Below the pieces are notes generated by a model. That model was not told the origin of the DNA. It worked only from the letters and a program-made list of their open reading frames with translations, and did not search any database. A stretch of DNA of 64,000 nt from Gamsiella multidivaricata (taxonomy: Eukaryota; Mortierellomycota; Mortierellomycetes; Mortierellales; Mortierellaceae): positions 496,001 to 560,000 of the forward strand of contig NW_026251711.1 in NCBI RefSeq assembly GCF_025024155.1. The letters are read 5' to 3'. Shown here one piece after another: positions 1 through 11,309 of the stretch; within the stretch, counting starts at the first letter, position 1, and each line of letters starts with the position of its first letter. The position numbers and the translations under genes are program-made.

Positions 1-249
1 GGTGCAGGTGCAGAAGCAGGTGCAGAGGAGGAGGCGACAATAGAGGGCCTTGGGACAGGGGTTGAGGGTGTTGTCGAAGAAGTTGCCGATGCAGCTGCCG
101 AGAAGGTTTCAGAGACGATGTCTCGAGGATCTACAGCGGGCGTTGATGCAGACATTGTTATGAGTGCGGGTGATGTAAGTGGATCAATCAGGTTTGTGTC
201 GAGGAGGCTTGCCAAGGAAAAGATGGTGGCAGTCCAGTACAACAGGTAG
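1..249 (+). CDS. 3' end of an unidentified protein gene (partial)
   Basis: Frame 1 is open from the first base to a TAG at 247-249, giving 82 residues of C-terminus. The first part is rich in Gly, Ala and Glu (GAGAEAGAEEEATIEGLGTG) and the end is basic (SIRFVSRRLAKEKMVAVQY). The low-complexity acidic start and basic tail look like the disordered end of a larger protein. The family cannot be recognised from this fragment. A splice site inside the fragment cannot be excluded, since a gtaagt occurs at about 174-179; if that donor is used, the true end differs. Confidence 0.5.
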   Translation, partial: GAGAEAGAEEEATIEGLGTGVEGVVEEVADAAAEKVSETMSRGSTAGVDADIVMSAGDVSGSIRFVSRRLAKEKMVAVQYNR

Positions 250-900
250 GAGAAGAGAAGTCAAAGAGAGAGAAAGAGAATGAGAGGGAGAAGGAAGAAA
301 GCAGAATGCGCGGAGGAGTATTAAAACAAATGTGAATACCGGGCGTGGATATGAAGATGAGTATGGGTACACGGGGAGATGGAAGGATGGAGAGAAGGAT
401 TGAAAGATGAAGGAGACAAAAGGAAAGGTAAAAAATGCTTCAGTAGGTGGTGCCCCTGGAATTGTCCAAAAAGAAAAGTATATATATATCTATCATCCGA
501 TCTCAGTATCCCAGTATCCCTGTAGGCCCTCCCTCTACACCAATGGCCAGATGCTGCCCAAAGAACGACTCGCACATTTCTCCAAGGGCGGCTTCCGTGC
601 CCCAACTCCTTCTCTCTCTTGCAGCCATCGACAGAATAAAGAAAACGCGCCCATCACGTGTACGTTGCTATCTTTAGCTTCTTGTTCTTTGAGCATCTTA
701 CCCAAAAAAAAAAAACCGAATGCTTGGGGAGCATAGATGCTTCTTAGCATTATAATTGCGCACTCTGCTATGTAGGTTTGTTTGTATTTATATGTCTGCA
801 GAAAGCGGAGTATTAGGGAAGTTGTATGAATATGTGGTCCCACATCATCACCATATGATGCTGCACCTGAAATGAAGCTATGTCGATGGATGGTCACGCT
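250..900. other. Intergenic region with purine-rich stretch
   Basis: This stretch holds no convincing coding region. It starts with a purine-rich run (gaga/aaag repeats, about 250-305), followed by AT-rich DNA with a short TA repeat near 480-490 and an A-run at about 703-713. It probably contains the 3' UTRs of the two convergent neighbours. Confidence 0.5.
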
Positions 901-2612
901 CTACATCGCCACAACAGGAAGGGTTACTTTCTGCTGGCCAACTTCCCATGCCTTCCAGATGCTCTGCTTCTGGAATCGATTGTGGAGCTGTGTCAGGAAC
1001 GCCCGTCCTGCTGCGTCAATGTCCGCGTTGTTGAACGGCAGCAGCCTGCTCTTGTCGAATGATTCGGAGCTGGGCAGCCGTGACGATAGATTGACATCTC
1101 CTTGGGCTGGAGAAGATGAGGGGTCCGCTGTCTCGAATCGGTACTCGTCCCTTTCGATCTCGGGTGAAAGCGGTGAAGGCGGCGTTGGAGATGATCTGTC
1201 CATGCACCGTTCCGCCAGCTCTGAAGGATATGAGAAGCTGAGTAGACAATGCTCTGGCAGGCCCTCTATTCTCTCGTTCGGCTGCAGTTTTACTCGAGTA
1301 ACGACCAACGACTGGTTTGCGAGCGCGTTTCGTCCGTCATCCTGATCCTCATCCTCCTCATCTTCGTCACAAAGAGCCTCCGAGCTCGAGCTTCCACCGC
1401 TGCTGTACCGACGGCCGTGGCCCGGCAACACGTAGTTGACAGGATAACTCAGCAGCCAGCCTGTCAGTGTCACAAGCGAGAGTCGGTCTGGTACAGCAAG
1501 AGGGCGATATATCTGCTCTGCTTGATCCCAAGACTTTATCCGGTATTGAACTTCAGGCAGAAGCACTCCCCGAATGTAGTCCTCCAAGGCCTTGTATCTA
1601 TTTGCGGGCATCTGTAAGCGGTAAGAAAGCAACAATGGGAGTAAGCGTTCAGGCGTCATGCATGTTGTACATGGCATGCCTCTCGATGACTTGAGGTGTA
1701 CTTACAATTTCAGGCTGGGATAGATGATAGTCGACATTGACAAAGACTCGCTGGAAGCCCTTGGTCGATCCAGAGAGGTAGTCGTAGACATCCTGCAGAA
1801 GCAATTGGCGATGAATAATAAAGACATGGTCCTCGCCAATGGCCATCAGGTCCAGATGATTGAATCTTGCAGACTATATCGGCATCAAGTGTGCACGGAC
1901 AAAGGGCAAGAGATAAAGATGAGCGTTAGAGTAGATTATAATTATTACTGGTTCGGACCAGAGCATTCGGGCTCGCCGGTTGGATGAACTCATTGACGCG
2001 GTAAAGGAAGATTTGTAAAGGAAAATAGAACTGTAATTCATGAGCAAAATTCTCTCGGGCATTCTGCGCAGGAGGATGCAGCACGGATTAGAAATCATTA
2101 AGCGAAAAGGACCACTAAGATTAGCATGGAATTGGTGGAAGAATACCGTGTCTGTCTATCTTTTCTTTCGAAACTCGCTGTTGGGATGATGGTGCAATAA
2201 TGTGTGCGGACCATTGCGTTGACGGATATGGTTTTGTTTGGCTTATCGATAAACGGGCTGATAGCGTCCATTCACACTCAAAACTGAGCGTGCTGCTCTG
2301 TGTGGTTGCGCTTGTGTTTATGCCTGTATTTAGGCGTAATTGAAATTAAAGATAGAGAACGAAAACAAAGGAGCCAACCTACATGGTGAAAGATGGATTG
2401 GATCCTATCGACATCGTTCTCGTTCAGGAATAATTGGTCCACTAAAGATGCAGATCTAAGGCAGGGAGAGAGCAGAGACATTGAGAGTTGTTCAGGAATG
2501 TTAGTCCCTCTGTCTTCTTCAACTACTAGAGCACCTACGCCCTTCTGCTATTGGCGCCGTTGACATCGTTAGAATTGTTGGTGTTGGTATCGCTGTTGGT
2601 GTCAGTGGTCAT
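901..2612 (-). CDS. Conserved protein, possibly DUF4504/C1orf74-like
   Basis: This is a five-exon minus-strand model: 2612-2539, 2455-2383, 2063-1949, about 1865-1706 and 1611-901 (stop). It gives roughly 370-380 residues. The start ATG opens an Asn/Thr-rich leader (MTTDTNSDTNTNN). The second exon has LFLNENDVDRIQSIF and the third has HELQFYFPLQIFLYRVNEFI. The last exon carries LSLVTLTGWLLSYPVNYVL and then a long acidic, Ser-rich tail. The motif ending in WLLSYPVNYVL resembles the C-terminal signature I associate with the DUF4504 (UPF0739, human C1orf74) family, whose function is unknown. The junctions at 2538/2455, 2382/2063 and 1705/1612 keep frame. The third-to-fourth exon junction is not resolved: the best donor (1948) and the acceptor near 1866 differ in phase, so the model may be wrong there. 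Confidence 0.5.
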
Positions 2613-2649
2613 AAAGACCAAAAATGGTGAAGGCATGGATCTCGTCCAA

Positions 2650-3387
2650 TTATTCAACCATGTGGGGTTTCTGTCCTTTATCTATTTTCTCCACGTCGGG
2701 GACTCTGATCATTTGTGAGGGGTACAAAAACATGTCTGGTCTGCTCTCTGCCGCAATCTCATTTCTAAAAAGCAGCTTAACATTGCCACATGGAGATACC
2801 CACACCCTTTGCAAGACATGTACTTCAAATGCCTCAGACATGCTGTTGCTGGTTCCTACCTGAGACCCGCAGCGATGCATAGAATATCTAGCATCAAGTA
2901 ATAGGTAAGAAGCGGATAAAAGTTAGTCAACTAGACTAATCTACTAATGTGCAATGTAGCATAGCACCACTCGAAAAAAAGGAATAAATTAATGAGATGC
3001 AAAGTTAAGTTTGACCGACTGGATTTCTCAGTCAAAGGCTGGATGTAGTACGACTGAACTCGAAGAAGTCGATTCAGTCGGCTAAAAGGGATTCCCATTA
3101 ATGAATGAAAGGCGAGTGGGGGGTTGAGGTACGGACAGCAAATCTGCTGAATGTTAACTCACTGGCCAAGTGTTGAGGCAGGGTAACGGTATATTTTCAG
3201 CTCTTTTTTTTTGGACCACAATATGTCTCGATAGTCCATATGTTATGATTGATTGTGAAGGTGTGCACTGGGCAATAGTGAGTTGTAGGCTACCGTTTGT
3301 GAGTGAGACTTGGGCAGCATGATTGATGCGCTTCTGAAGGACGAGTCGAACGACTCCAAGGGCGTCTTCAAAGTAAGATCTGTCCAT
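2650..3387 (-). CDS. Possible small uncharacterised gene or gene fragments
   Basis: Two protein-like pieces lie on the minus strand. One starts at ATG 3387 and reads MDRSYFEDALGVVRLVLQ to a good donor (gtagcc) at 3293. The other runs from an ATG at 2841 to a TAA at 2650 and encodes 63 residues including HVLQRVWVSPCGNVKLLF and PDMFLYPSQMIRVPD. They may be exons of one gene with a missing middle exon, because their phases do not join directly. The second piece may also be a separate small gene. It ends only 37 bp before the start codon of the next gene on the same strand. The family is not recognised. Confidence 0.3.
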
Positions 3388-6300
3388 ATTGCTGAGTCAG
3401 GGCGACCTGAGTGAATTAATGTGATACGGAGGAAACTAGAGAATAGACAGTAGCGATAGCGGGCAGCGTCTGTGTAGCGTAGGTATTATGTCGTGGTAGG
3501 ATGAAGTTAGGGAGATACAACGGGCACAATCGAGGGCGAGGATGATTGATGGTTATGATGTGGGATATTAAAGGCGTCGGGCGAGGGACGAATTGAGGAA
3601 GAAGGGACAAGCAATCAAAAAGGCTGCTCAAGGCATTAGCACCAGTGGCTTATGTGGATATCTTATTCATTTACGGGGATCAGATACAAGAATATGCAGA
3701 ATAATTGAACAAGGCGTATTACAGTTAGAGAATTAGGGTTTGAGCTGGTATCCAAGGTCTGTGAGCAAATCCATCCATCTTTGTCGTGTCTTTTCAGAAA
3801 AGAACCAAGAAAACAGTAGTTGGGCTTTTTTCACCCCGCGACATGATGAGCCGGCCTCAGTTCTTAAAGTTTCTGTTTATTGAGATTTCTGCTTATCGGT
3901 GCTTATTGGCTGCAAGAAATAAGTGGCCGATAAACAGATTTATGAAATCTCGCGATCAGTTTATGGTCCATGTCATGGCACAAGCATGCGAGCCATGGTC
4001 ATAACGTCCTGTCCATGGAAACAAAAAATAATGAATGCGGTGCCCATAGGGTCAGTAAAAATAACAGCCACTTCGTGTGTCTTATTCCTTGTATCCTTCC
4101 ACTTTATACGGTGCAACCCAACAGCCCGTCGACCCGGCACTCGTCGCGAGAGACGGTCAAGACGCGCTATGAGGCTTGACAGGGGGCATGTGCCGACATG
4201 ATAGGGGGAAGGCTGCAGAAAAATTCGTTACTGATTGGTTGTCCGCGACGATAAACTGCTTTATGAGCTGAGGGCGACTAATTGCTGTCATTCCGTTTCA
4301 GGCGCAGGCTGAAAGGGCTGTTGTAGGTGATCATTTCGTCCTCAAGAAATTTCCTCCGTCAAGACGACGAAAGCTAAAGGTAGGGTACTTGAAGGCGTCA
4401 ATCTCTTCAGCCCTTGTTGGGGAAGAGAGCAAATAGCATACTTATCGAATAGGGACAAAAAAAATGGTAGAGCCGACACCAATATGGAGCAGTGGAAAGA
4501 TGAACAGCGTAGCAGCGATTACTGAAGGGCAGTCACACTATGGCAAGGCACTGTGAATAAAGAAGCTGTCCTTATGCGTCACGGTACGCGTGTTGCTTGC
4601 AACACGCTATGCGTCTTTTCTTTTCTTTTTTTTTTTTTGCGGAACAATCTCTACTAAGGGTTTTTTTATCTTGGTCATCATTGATGCTCTCTATAGCTCA
4701 ATGACCCCCTATTTTTGTCTTGCGCCTACATAATCATTATGGAGAGCCATGGGCTGTAGATCTTGCTCGGCCAAAGCGCACTATCCAATCCGTTCCATAA
4801 CGATATAAAGATAGGCGGCTGTAGATGGAGTCAGCCAATTGACTGGCATCAACAAGAACACAGCCTAGTACGAAAGACATGACAGTTGCCTAGAATGCAG
4901 TGGGATTGCTATGTTTATAGACGTTTAGGCTCAAGGACGACAGCCGACTAACATAGAGAGCCATAATGCTACAACCCATACCCTAGAGTCAAAAAATACT
5001 GCGTGGCACGTAAGTCGTATGTGTGGCCTCGCTCAAGGCTACGATGATAGCGCAGACATTTCATGTTTTGGCAACCTAGAGAACCTGTTTCGCAGAAGAC
5101 GCGTTTTCCTAAAGAAAAATAGTAGTATGACGACACTGTGCCAGGAATAGCTCAACCCAAGCTTTGCGGTTTTCCCTTGAGCATTGAAATACTATTGGCT
5201 CGTTGCCTCTTCATGTCATCGTAAGACGGTCTGAAGGGTCATAAAAGTTATGCCAAAAAAAAAATAGACAGCCGATAATCTGTAAACGTTATCCATCCTC
5301 GGTTAGTGGCGGCGTAAACATAAAATGGACGAGAGCAGTGAACCTGCGATATGATGTTCACAAACAAGAAAACTCTGGCCAAGGCACGGTGTCCCGAACA
5401 GATTATGTGGATCCCGAAAGAAAATGAAGCAGAATGGTACCCAAATACAGCAAGCATCCCAGAGACCGAAAGGAGGACAATTTTTCGGCAATCTTGTAGC
5501 ACGCCAGATGGTGTCAAAGGCATGTCGCCGTTTTTCAGGCGACAATGAAGATCCATATGCATCGTAAGCCGGTGAGCCGCATAAAAAAATTGGGGGCTTT
5601 AGACGCTACCATGAAGAGCGTGTGATCAGGAGCCGAGGTCCAGCACGCCGCAGAATATCCGGGATTGTTGCTGGCGTGCTCTCGTTCTACTCTTCTAGAA
5701 ATCGCAGGGCCCTTAGGATATGTTTAAAATTAAAAAAGACTTGCGGGGGCGATGGATGGATGACCAATGATAGTTCGAGTCGATGCAGTAAACATCCCAG
5801 GCAGATCGGAGCCGTGGCGTGGAGAGTCTAGTCCCTGGATCTCGTTAAGAAGTTCGCATCAAGACGATTACAGGCTAGCTGGCTGCGTTCGAGGAGTGAC
5901 ATGGAAGAGCTGCATGATGAGCCCTGTACGGATGCTTTGACTATGCTTACAAAAATATTGGGCCAATAAAAGATTATCTTGATTGCGAGATGGGCTTGGA
6001 TGGATCAATTAGGATGTTGGGCGCCCGAGAATGAAATAAGGATAATTGGTTGAGGGAAAATGCATGGGCACGCGCAGTTGTGTTATACCAGGGACAAGGG
6101 ACAGGGCGAGGTGTGTAAACAGGAGACCACGCTGCAAGGGTGAGCGTAGTACAAGTTCGTGAGTAACGTGTTTGCTATAAACAAGATGCAAATGCATTTT
6201 CTGAGCTCTATAGCAAGCAGGTTACTAAACAACACAAGTCCTTCCAGGGCTGCGGGATGCTGTCGTTAGTGGTGTTGAGGCAATGGCCAACCTTGTAAGG

Positions 6301-7719
6301 AACACGCACTATTGTGGTGAGCTATTTACAGCTAAGATGGCCAATGGGGGTGCTCCCTTGACCCGATTCCCATCAGATGTCGACATTTTTTTTGGTTGTC
6401 CATGGACCGTGTCAGTCGTGTAACCCGTCTCTCGAGGGTCGGTTGTCAGCACCTGAACCGAGCCTTTGCATTATGATATTTTTTATTTCTCTGGTCTGCC
6501 TTCACTTTATCACACACCCATATTTGCAATAGACAAATAGCCCTTTTACTGTCGATGAGTGGCGTGCCTGGTTACTCACAACCCCCTTCTATAACCAGAG
6601 GGATCCTCTGCGACATCCTAAGTTTAATTCAGACCCATGCATCCTCCGTTTGTTTTTGTCTCTTGGTTTGTAGATGATTGAGGACCGGGCCCTGATTGTG
6701 CACCCCACCATATTCAAAAACAAGTAAATCTCACCCAATTGGCCCACTGCTAGCCCGGACGCGCTTTTCCCTAGACTAACTCCAGGGAAAAAGCGCTGCT
6801 GTGAAAACGATGGCGATATGATATGGAATATCCATCTTCCAGCCCGTGTTGATTCAATCCAACAAAAATTCCGTAAATGATGTTTACCAGGCTAGGCGGC
6901 ATTCCAGGCCCATATTTCCCTCAGATATGGTTTCGTTCTACATGCGTAACTACACGCAAGCCCACCACTGGCGCCACTTCCTCCCTTCCCCTCTTTTCTT
7001 TTCAAGCCTCTGAAAACAGTAGCTATCAGGTTGCTCTTGATTCATCATCGGTCGTTGCTGGCCCCTTGCATATTTTTCAATGTCTATCACTCGCCTAAGG
7101 ACTAAATGGATCTCCGCGCTTCGCGTGTCCAACTCCAACCTCATTTCGGCCATCCATTCGAGTGCTCTGAATGTATGCAGTCGAATATTACGCTTTTAAT
7201 GAAATACTCTGCAGATGAGTGCTGTGGATGAAGGGACTGCATATAGACCATAACCCGGTCTCGCACTGACGCGCCAGCCGTGGTTTGTTGATGTGCATGT
7301 ACTGCTGCACTATTGCGCATGCATTGCAGACGTCCTCTGCGCCTGCAGGCACAAATGAATACTTTACTATGTCGGGTTGAGCCAGATCCGCTTAAATTAC
7401 AGCGAATGCATTTCCCAGGGTATTATATAAAACATATACGCATCCACAAACATGAGAGCCATCATCAATCGCAACGCTGTATGTTTTATTCGTGTTTTGT
7501 TGGTGTGTCCATGCTGCTCAGCAGTCTAGCCTTTTTGCCGCCCTCAGTCCCTAGCTGCTGGTCAATCGCGATCTCTGCGCGGTAGAGGCATGGCATGAAC
7601 CCTGGGTAACTGAACCCCTACATCGGTCGTTCAGTCTTGGTCATGTACTTCGTCTTGATCGACTCTGTGCATACTCGCCCTCCCCCAAAAACAAGAAGCT
7701 CCCCTTCCCCTCCCCCGGC
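3388..7719. other. Long gene-poor region
   Basis: About 4.3 kb show no open reading frame with convincing protein character on either strand. The longest frames are short, lack splice-consistent partners and have no recognisable motifs. A T-rich run lies near 4617-4638. No tRNA, tandem array or transposon end was seen. The last few hundred bases are C-rich and lead into the subtilisin promoter. Confidence 0.5.
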
Positions 7720-7727
7720 TATAAAAG
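7720..7727 (+). promoter_or_regulatory. TATA box of first subtilisin gene
   Basis: TATAAAAG stands 156 bp upstream of the ATG at 7876. A C/T-rich tract typical of highly expressed fungal genes lies between them. The second subtilisin has the same TATAAAAG sequence at a similar distance, so both are probably strongly transcribed secreted-enzyme genes. Confidence 0.7.
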
Positions 7728-7875
7728 CAATCGTCTCGACGCGCTTTTCTCACTTTTTTTTTATCCCTTATCCACATCCTCAGCGATCTACTCCCTCTCC
7801 AGCCTTCCCTTGCAACAAGCACATCAACCACCTTCACTCATCCCTTTTTTTTTTTAAAAAAAAAATCAAGTAAAC

Positions 7876-9158
7876 ATGAAGTACTCTGGTCTCCTCATCG
7901 TCGCCTGCGTAGCCCTCTTTGCCTCCTCGGATGCCGCTCCTTTGCTCAAGAGCAACTCTGGCAAGCCCATCCCTGACTCTTACATTGTTGTCCTCAAGGA
8001 GGGACACAAGGTCAGCGACTTCGTCCCCAAGTTTGAGGCCATCGCCAAGCGCCAGAACGGTCGCGGTCGCAAGTCCACCATCGGCCGCAAGTACAACTCC
8101 ATCCAGGGTTTCTCCGCCACTGTCAACTCCGCTGCCTTGAAGGAGCTCCTTGCTGCCGATGAGGTCAGCTATGTCGAGCAGGACCAGATCGTGACCATCA
8201 ACGCCCTCACCCAGAACAACCCTCCCTCTTGGGGCCTTCCTCGCGTCTCGATGCGCCAAAACAACCGTGGTGCTCCCTACTACTACCAGGACCAGGCTGG
8301 TGCCGGTGTCACGGCTTATGTGATCGACACTGGTATCAACACCGCCCACACTGAATTTGGCGGTCGCGCCACCATGGGCGCTAACTTCGTCTCGGGCTCT
8401 GCCAACACTGACGAGAACGGCCACGGTACCCACGTCTCTGGTACCATCGGTGGTGCCACATATGGTGTTGCCAAGAAGGTCAAGCTGGTTGGTGTCAAGG
8501 TCCTCAACGCCCAGGGCTCTGGCTCTTACTCTGGTATTGTTGCTGGTATGGACTGGGTTGCCCAGCGCGCCGCTGGCTCCAAGGCTGTTGTCAACATGTC
8601 GCTCGGTAAGTTTCTCTCTTTCTTTCTTTCAGTACTCTTTGATTGGTACGGATAGTGGCCCCTATGGATGTTAACCTCTACACATCTTTCCGATGGTCTC
8701 TACTAGGTGGTGGCAAGTCCCAGGCTCTTGATGATGCTGTGACCCGTCTCTACAACGCTGGTGTCCCCGTTATCATCGCTGCCGGCAACGATGCCAATGC
8801 TGACGCTTGCAACGGATCTCCCTCGGGTGCCCAGGGAAGCTTCACCATTGCCGCTTCTGACATCAACGACCGCATCGCGACCTTCTCGTCCTGGGGCCAG
8901 TGCGTTGACCTCTTCGGCCCTGGTGTCGACATCACCTCTGCTTGGATCGGCTCTTCCTATGCCACCAACACTATCTCCGGTACCTCGATGGCCACTCCCC
9001 ACGTTGTCGGTGTCGCCGCTCTTTACTTGAGCTCTGACTCGTCCTTGACCTCGGCTCAGTCTGTCTACAACAAGCTCCTCCAAACCTCGACCTCCAACGT
9101 CATCCAGGGTTCCCTGCGCGGTTCGCCCAACCGCCTGGTTTTCAACAGCGCCGTCTAA
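7876..9158 (+). CDS. Secreted subtilisin-like serine protease (S8A, proteinase K type)
   Basis: Two exons, 7876-8605 and 8707-9158, are joined in phase 1 within MSLG|G and encode 393 residues. Residues 1-21 are a signal peptide (MKYSGLLIVACVALFASSDA). About 33-110 form an I9 propeptide (SYIVVLKEGH, then VSYVEQDQIVTI). The rest is a peptidase S8 domain with catalytic Asp151 (AYVIDTGIN), His183 (NGHGTHVSGT), oxyanion Asn271 (IIAAGND) and Ser337 (SGTSMATPHV). All catalytic residues are present and the length is normal for a proteinase-K-type preproenzyme. It should be secreted and self-processed and should degrade extracellular protein. A closely related intronless gene lies at 13531-14730. A nearer alternative acceptor (ctttcag, about 8632) would break the reading frame, so 8706 is preferred. 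Confidence 0.95.
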
Positions 9159-10409
9159 GAAGATTGATATGGTTTATATCTGCTTGCTGGTCATTTTCAA
9201 GCACATTATTACGAAGGATGATATTTTTGATCGTGTAGGTCCTTGGAAGTAGTTTTCTTTTTCTTCTCTTTTTCTTTTAACAATTTGCTGCTGTTGCCTG
9301 GCGCACCATCCCAGCCTTTTTATCTAGTTGCTGAGTTCTTATCTGCCTGGGGCAGAAAGGTAGCAACCATCTATCCAATAAGATACTTTAGTAATAAAAC
9401 CATAGTTGAAGGACCATAAAATATGACTATTTCTACTTTTCCGGTGAATACGTTCGCGACCGGTAATTTCCTTCAGGATCAACGTTAGCTGCCAGCAGTA
9501 TAAAAATGAGTTACCTTGCGATTCCTGACAAGTAATATCTGAATAGCATTAGAGCTAGTAAACAAACTGATGTTGTTATAGGTGGATTGGGATAGGATAG
9601 ACAGGTAGCAAATAGCAGATAGTGAGGGTAGGGCACCTATGAAGGGTATAAATCCATCGTGAATAAACGGACTTAACGTTAAATACGAATGGGTCTCGAC
9701 GCAAAGGGACAGTTAACTGGATGAAGCTACAACTGAATCAGGAACAATCTACTGCCTTAGGTTTCTATCTGACCCGAAAGACCTGTTTTCTTTTTCTTTT
9801 TCTTTTTTATTATAGTAATTTAGAACGTAGACGACCTCAACGTAAATCAGCTTCAGCTCATCTTGCCAGTAACAGAGAACAACTAGTATTATCTCTACAG
9901 AATTAACCTGAGTTTCTCAGGAACCTCATCACCCTTAGGAGTCTTTCGCTTCATGATAAGCGTTTATACATGGAGACCAACAACACTTATTGACGACTTC
10001 ATGAACTTCATCGAAGCCAGCCCATGGCTGCGCATCTTTGGAGATGGACCACTTTGCCGACAAGCCCGTAGCAATTTTTACGCTTAGGGTTAAACATCTG
10101 GCATCATCATCATGTATCCAGAGAGCTTTTCTTCCAGATTGACAGCTCCACCAAGAATCGCTTTCTCCGAATGCTTTTACAATGCTGCACGCGACTCGGG
10201 AGCCTAACCGTGAGCAGTTTACTTCTGCACCAGTGCCAGAATTACAGACGAGGTCGCCCTCAGGGCCCAAATGGAGTTGACCGGCGGCAGTGACAACAAC
10301 ATTGTGGATTTGGATTTACGCCCCCCATTACTTTCTGGCGGCAAGAAAAATCGACCCTCTATTAAACTTTGAGACAATGCCCAAAGCCTCAACGAACAGT
10401 GTTTCCGAC
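9159..10409. other. Intergenic region downstream of subtilisin
   Basis: The first roughly 250 bp are T-rich and likely the 3' UTR. Beyond that no coding region can be supported. Short frames near 9721 and 9935 lack codon or protein character. Several pyrimidine tracts (ctttttct runs at 9240-9280 and 9785-9810) are the only notable composition. Confidence 0.45.
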
Positions 10410-10447
10410 TTTTTTTTTTTTTTTTTTTTTTTGGGGGGGGGGGGGGG
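10410..10447. repeat. Adjacent T23 and G15 homopolymers
   Basis: A run of 23 T (10410-10432) is followed directly by 15 G (10433-10447). It lies at the left edge of a decayed coding region. Such runs are length-unstable and prone to assembly error. The G tract could form a quadruplex. Confidence 0.85.
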
Positions 10448-10449
10448 TT

Positions 10450-11309
10450 AGGCGTCTCGCAGCAGTGATTCAGCAGGACCTGGATCTTCTTTCCCAGGCG
10501 GATATCAGTCGATCAGGCCTTGACGATGAGGCGATTGCATTCTTTGGCTCAAAAATGTCACTTCCTGGAGGGGGGTTGAGGGTAAAGCTGCCACCCATAT
10601 CTCTGCACGGACCACCGATGCGCAATTAGAGCCTCATTGCACGCCGACACTTCGGAATACTTGCTTGGAGGACTGCCGTACGGATACGGATGCTCAGGCT
10701 ATTCTGTCGATCCTGAGTTCATGTCGGAACCCGAGTTCGTATCGAAACCTGAGTAGCTTCCCATGGAATGACTCCGGACCATATGATCTACTCAAGCAAG
10801 GACCCTCTCTCGCAAGTCGCGGATATGGCGGCCAATCCTGGCTGAGTATATCTGGGAATTATGGTACTCACATCCCAGTATGAGGAAACAGAGGACGCAA
10901 GGTATTGGCTGAGGAGATTTGCAAGCTGAGTCAACTGGAGTACTTGTTTGTTGCTCGCTAGGAATTGGCCGATCCCACTATCGCTGCCTGTCGCTGCCTG
11001 TCGCTGCCTGTCGCCGCCGCGACTACAACCACACCAGCTGCTGTTGCCATATCCCATGCCCTGACAGGCGAGATTTCATCAAACGATGTCGGCGAGAACA
11101 CCAACTCGATTATGGCCGGTGAGAACTCTCCAGTTGATGAAGTAATGGATGCCAAGGAACAGATTCTGGCAGAAGCATTGAAGCGTCTCCATGTTCTTCA
11201 ACGTCTATGCATGTTAGATACGACCAATCTCAGCAAATACTTTTACGAGTCCCAACGCGAGGAGCTCCACGCCGTCACCCCTACGTTGCGAGATGTGCGT
11301 CTTTACTAG
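10450..11309 (+). pseudogene. Decayed coding region of unknown family
   Basis: Plus-strand fragments with good protein character sit in shifting frames broken by stops. They include VIQQDLDLLSQADISRSGL near 10465-10520, SVDPEFMSEPEFVSKPE followed by TAG near 10755, and VADMAANPG followed by TGA near 10845. YEETEDARYWLRRF ends in a frameshift near 10920. LSQLEYLFVAR is followed by TAG at 10959. A last open part, reading AKEQILAEALKRLHVLQRLC, runs to a TAG at 11307-11309. The pieces look like one old gene with several nonsense and frameshift changes. Introns could explain one or two breaks but not all. The family is not recognised. Confidence 0.4.
10981..11010 (+). repeat. Three tandem copies of a 10-bp unit
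   Basis: The unit tcgctgcctg occurs three times in a row and is followed by a partial fourth (tcgccgccg). The period of 10 is not a multiple of three, so copy changes would shift frame. This fits the decayed state of the surrounding ORF. Confidence 0.9.

Noticed and set aside
5248..5562. Minus-strand ORF in the gene-poor region
   Set aside because: Cys/Phe-rich translation without motifs, start context or splice partners.
7834..8433. Minus-strand frame across the first subtilisin
   Set aside because: It is a shadow frame caused by strong codon bias in the real gene.
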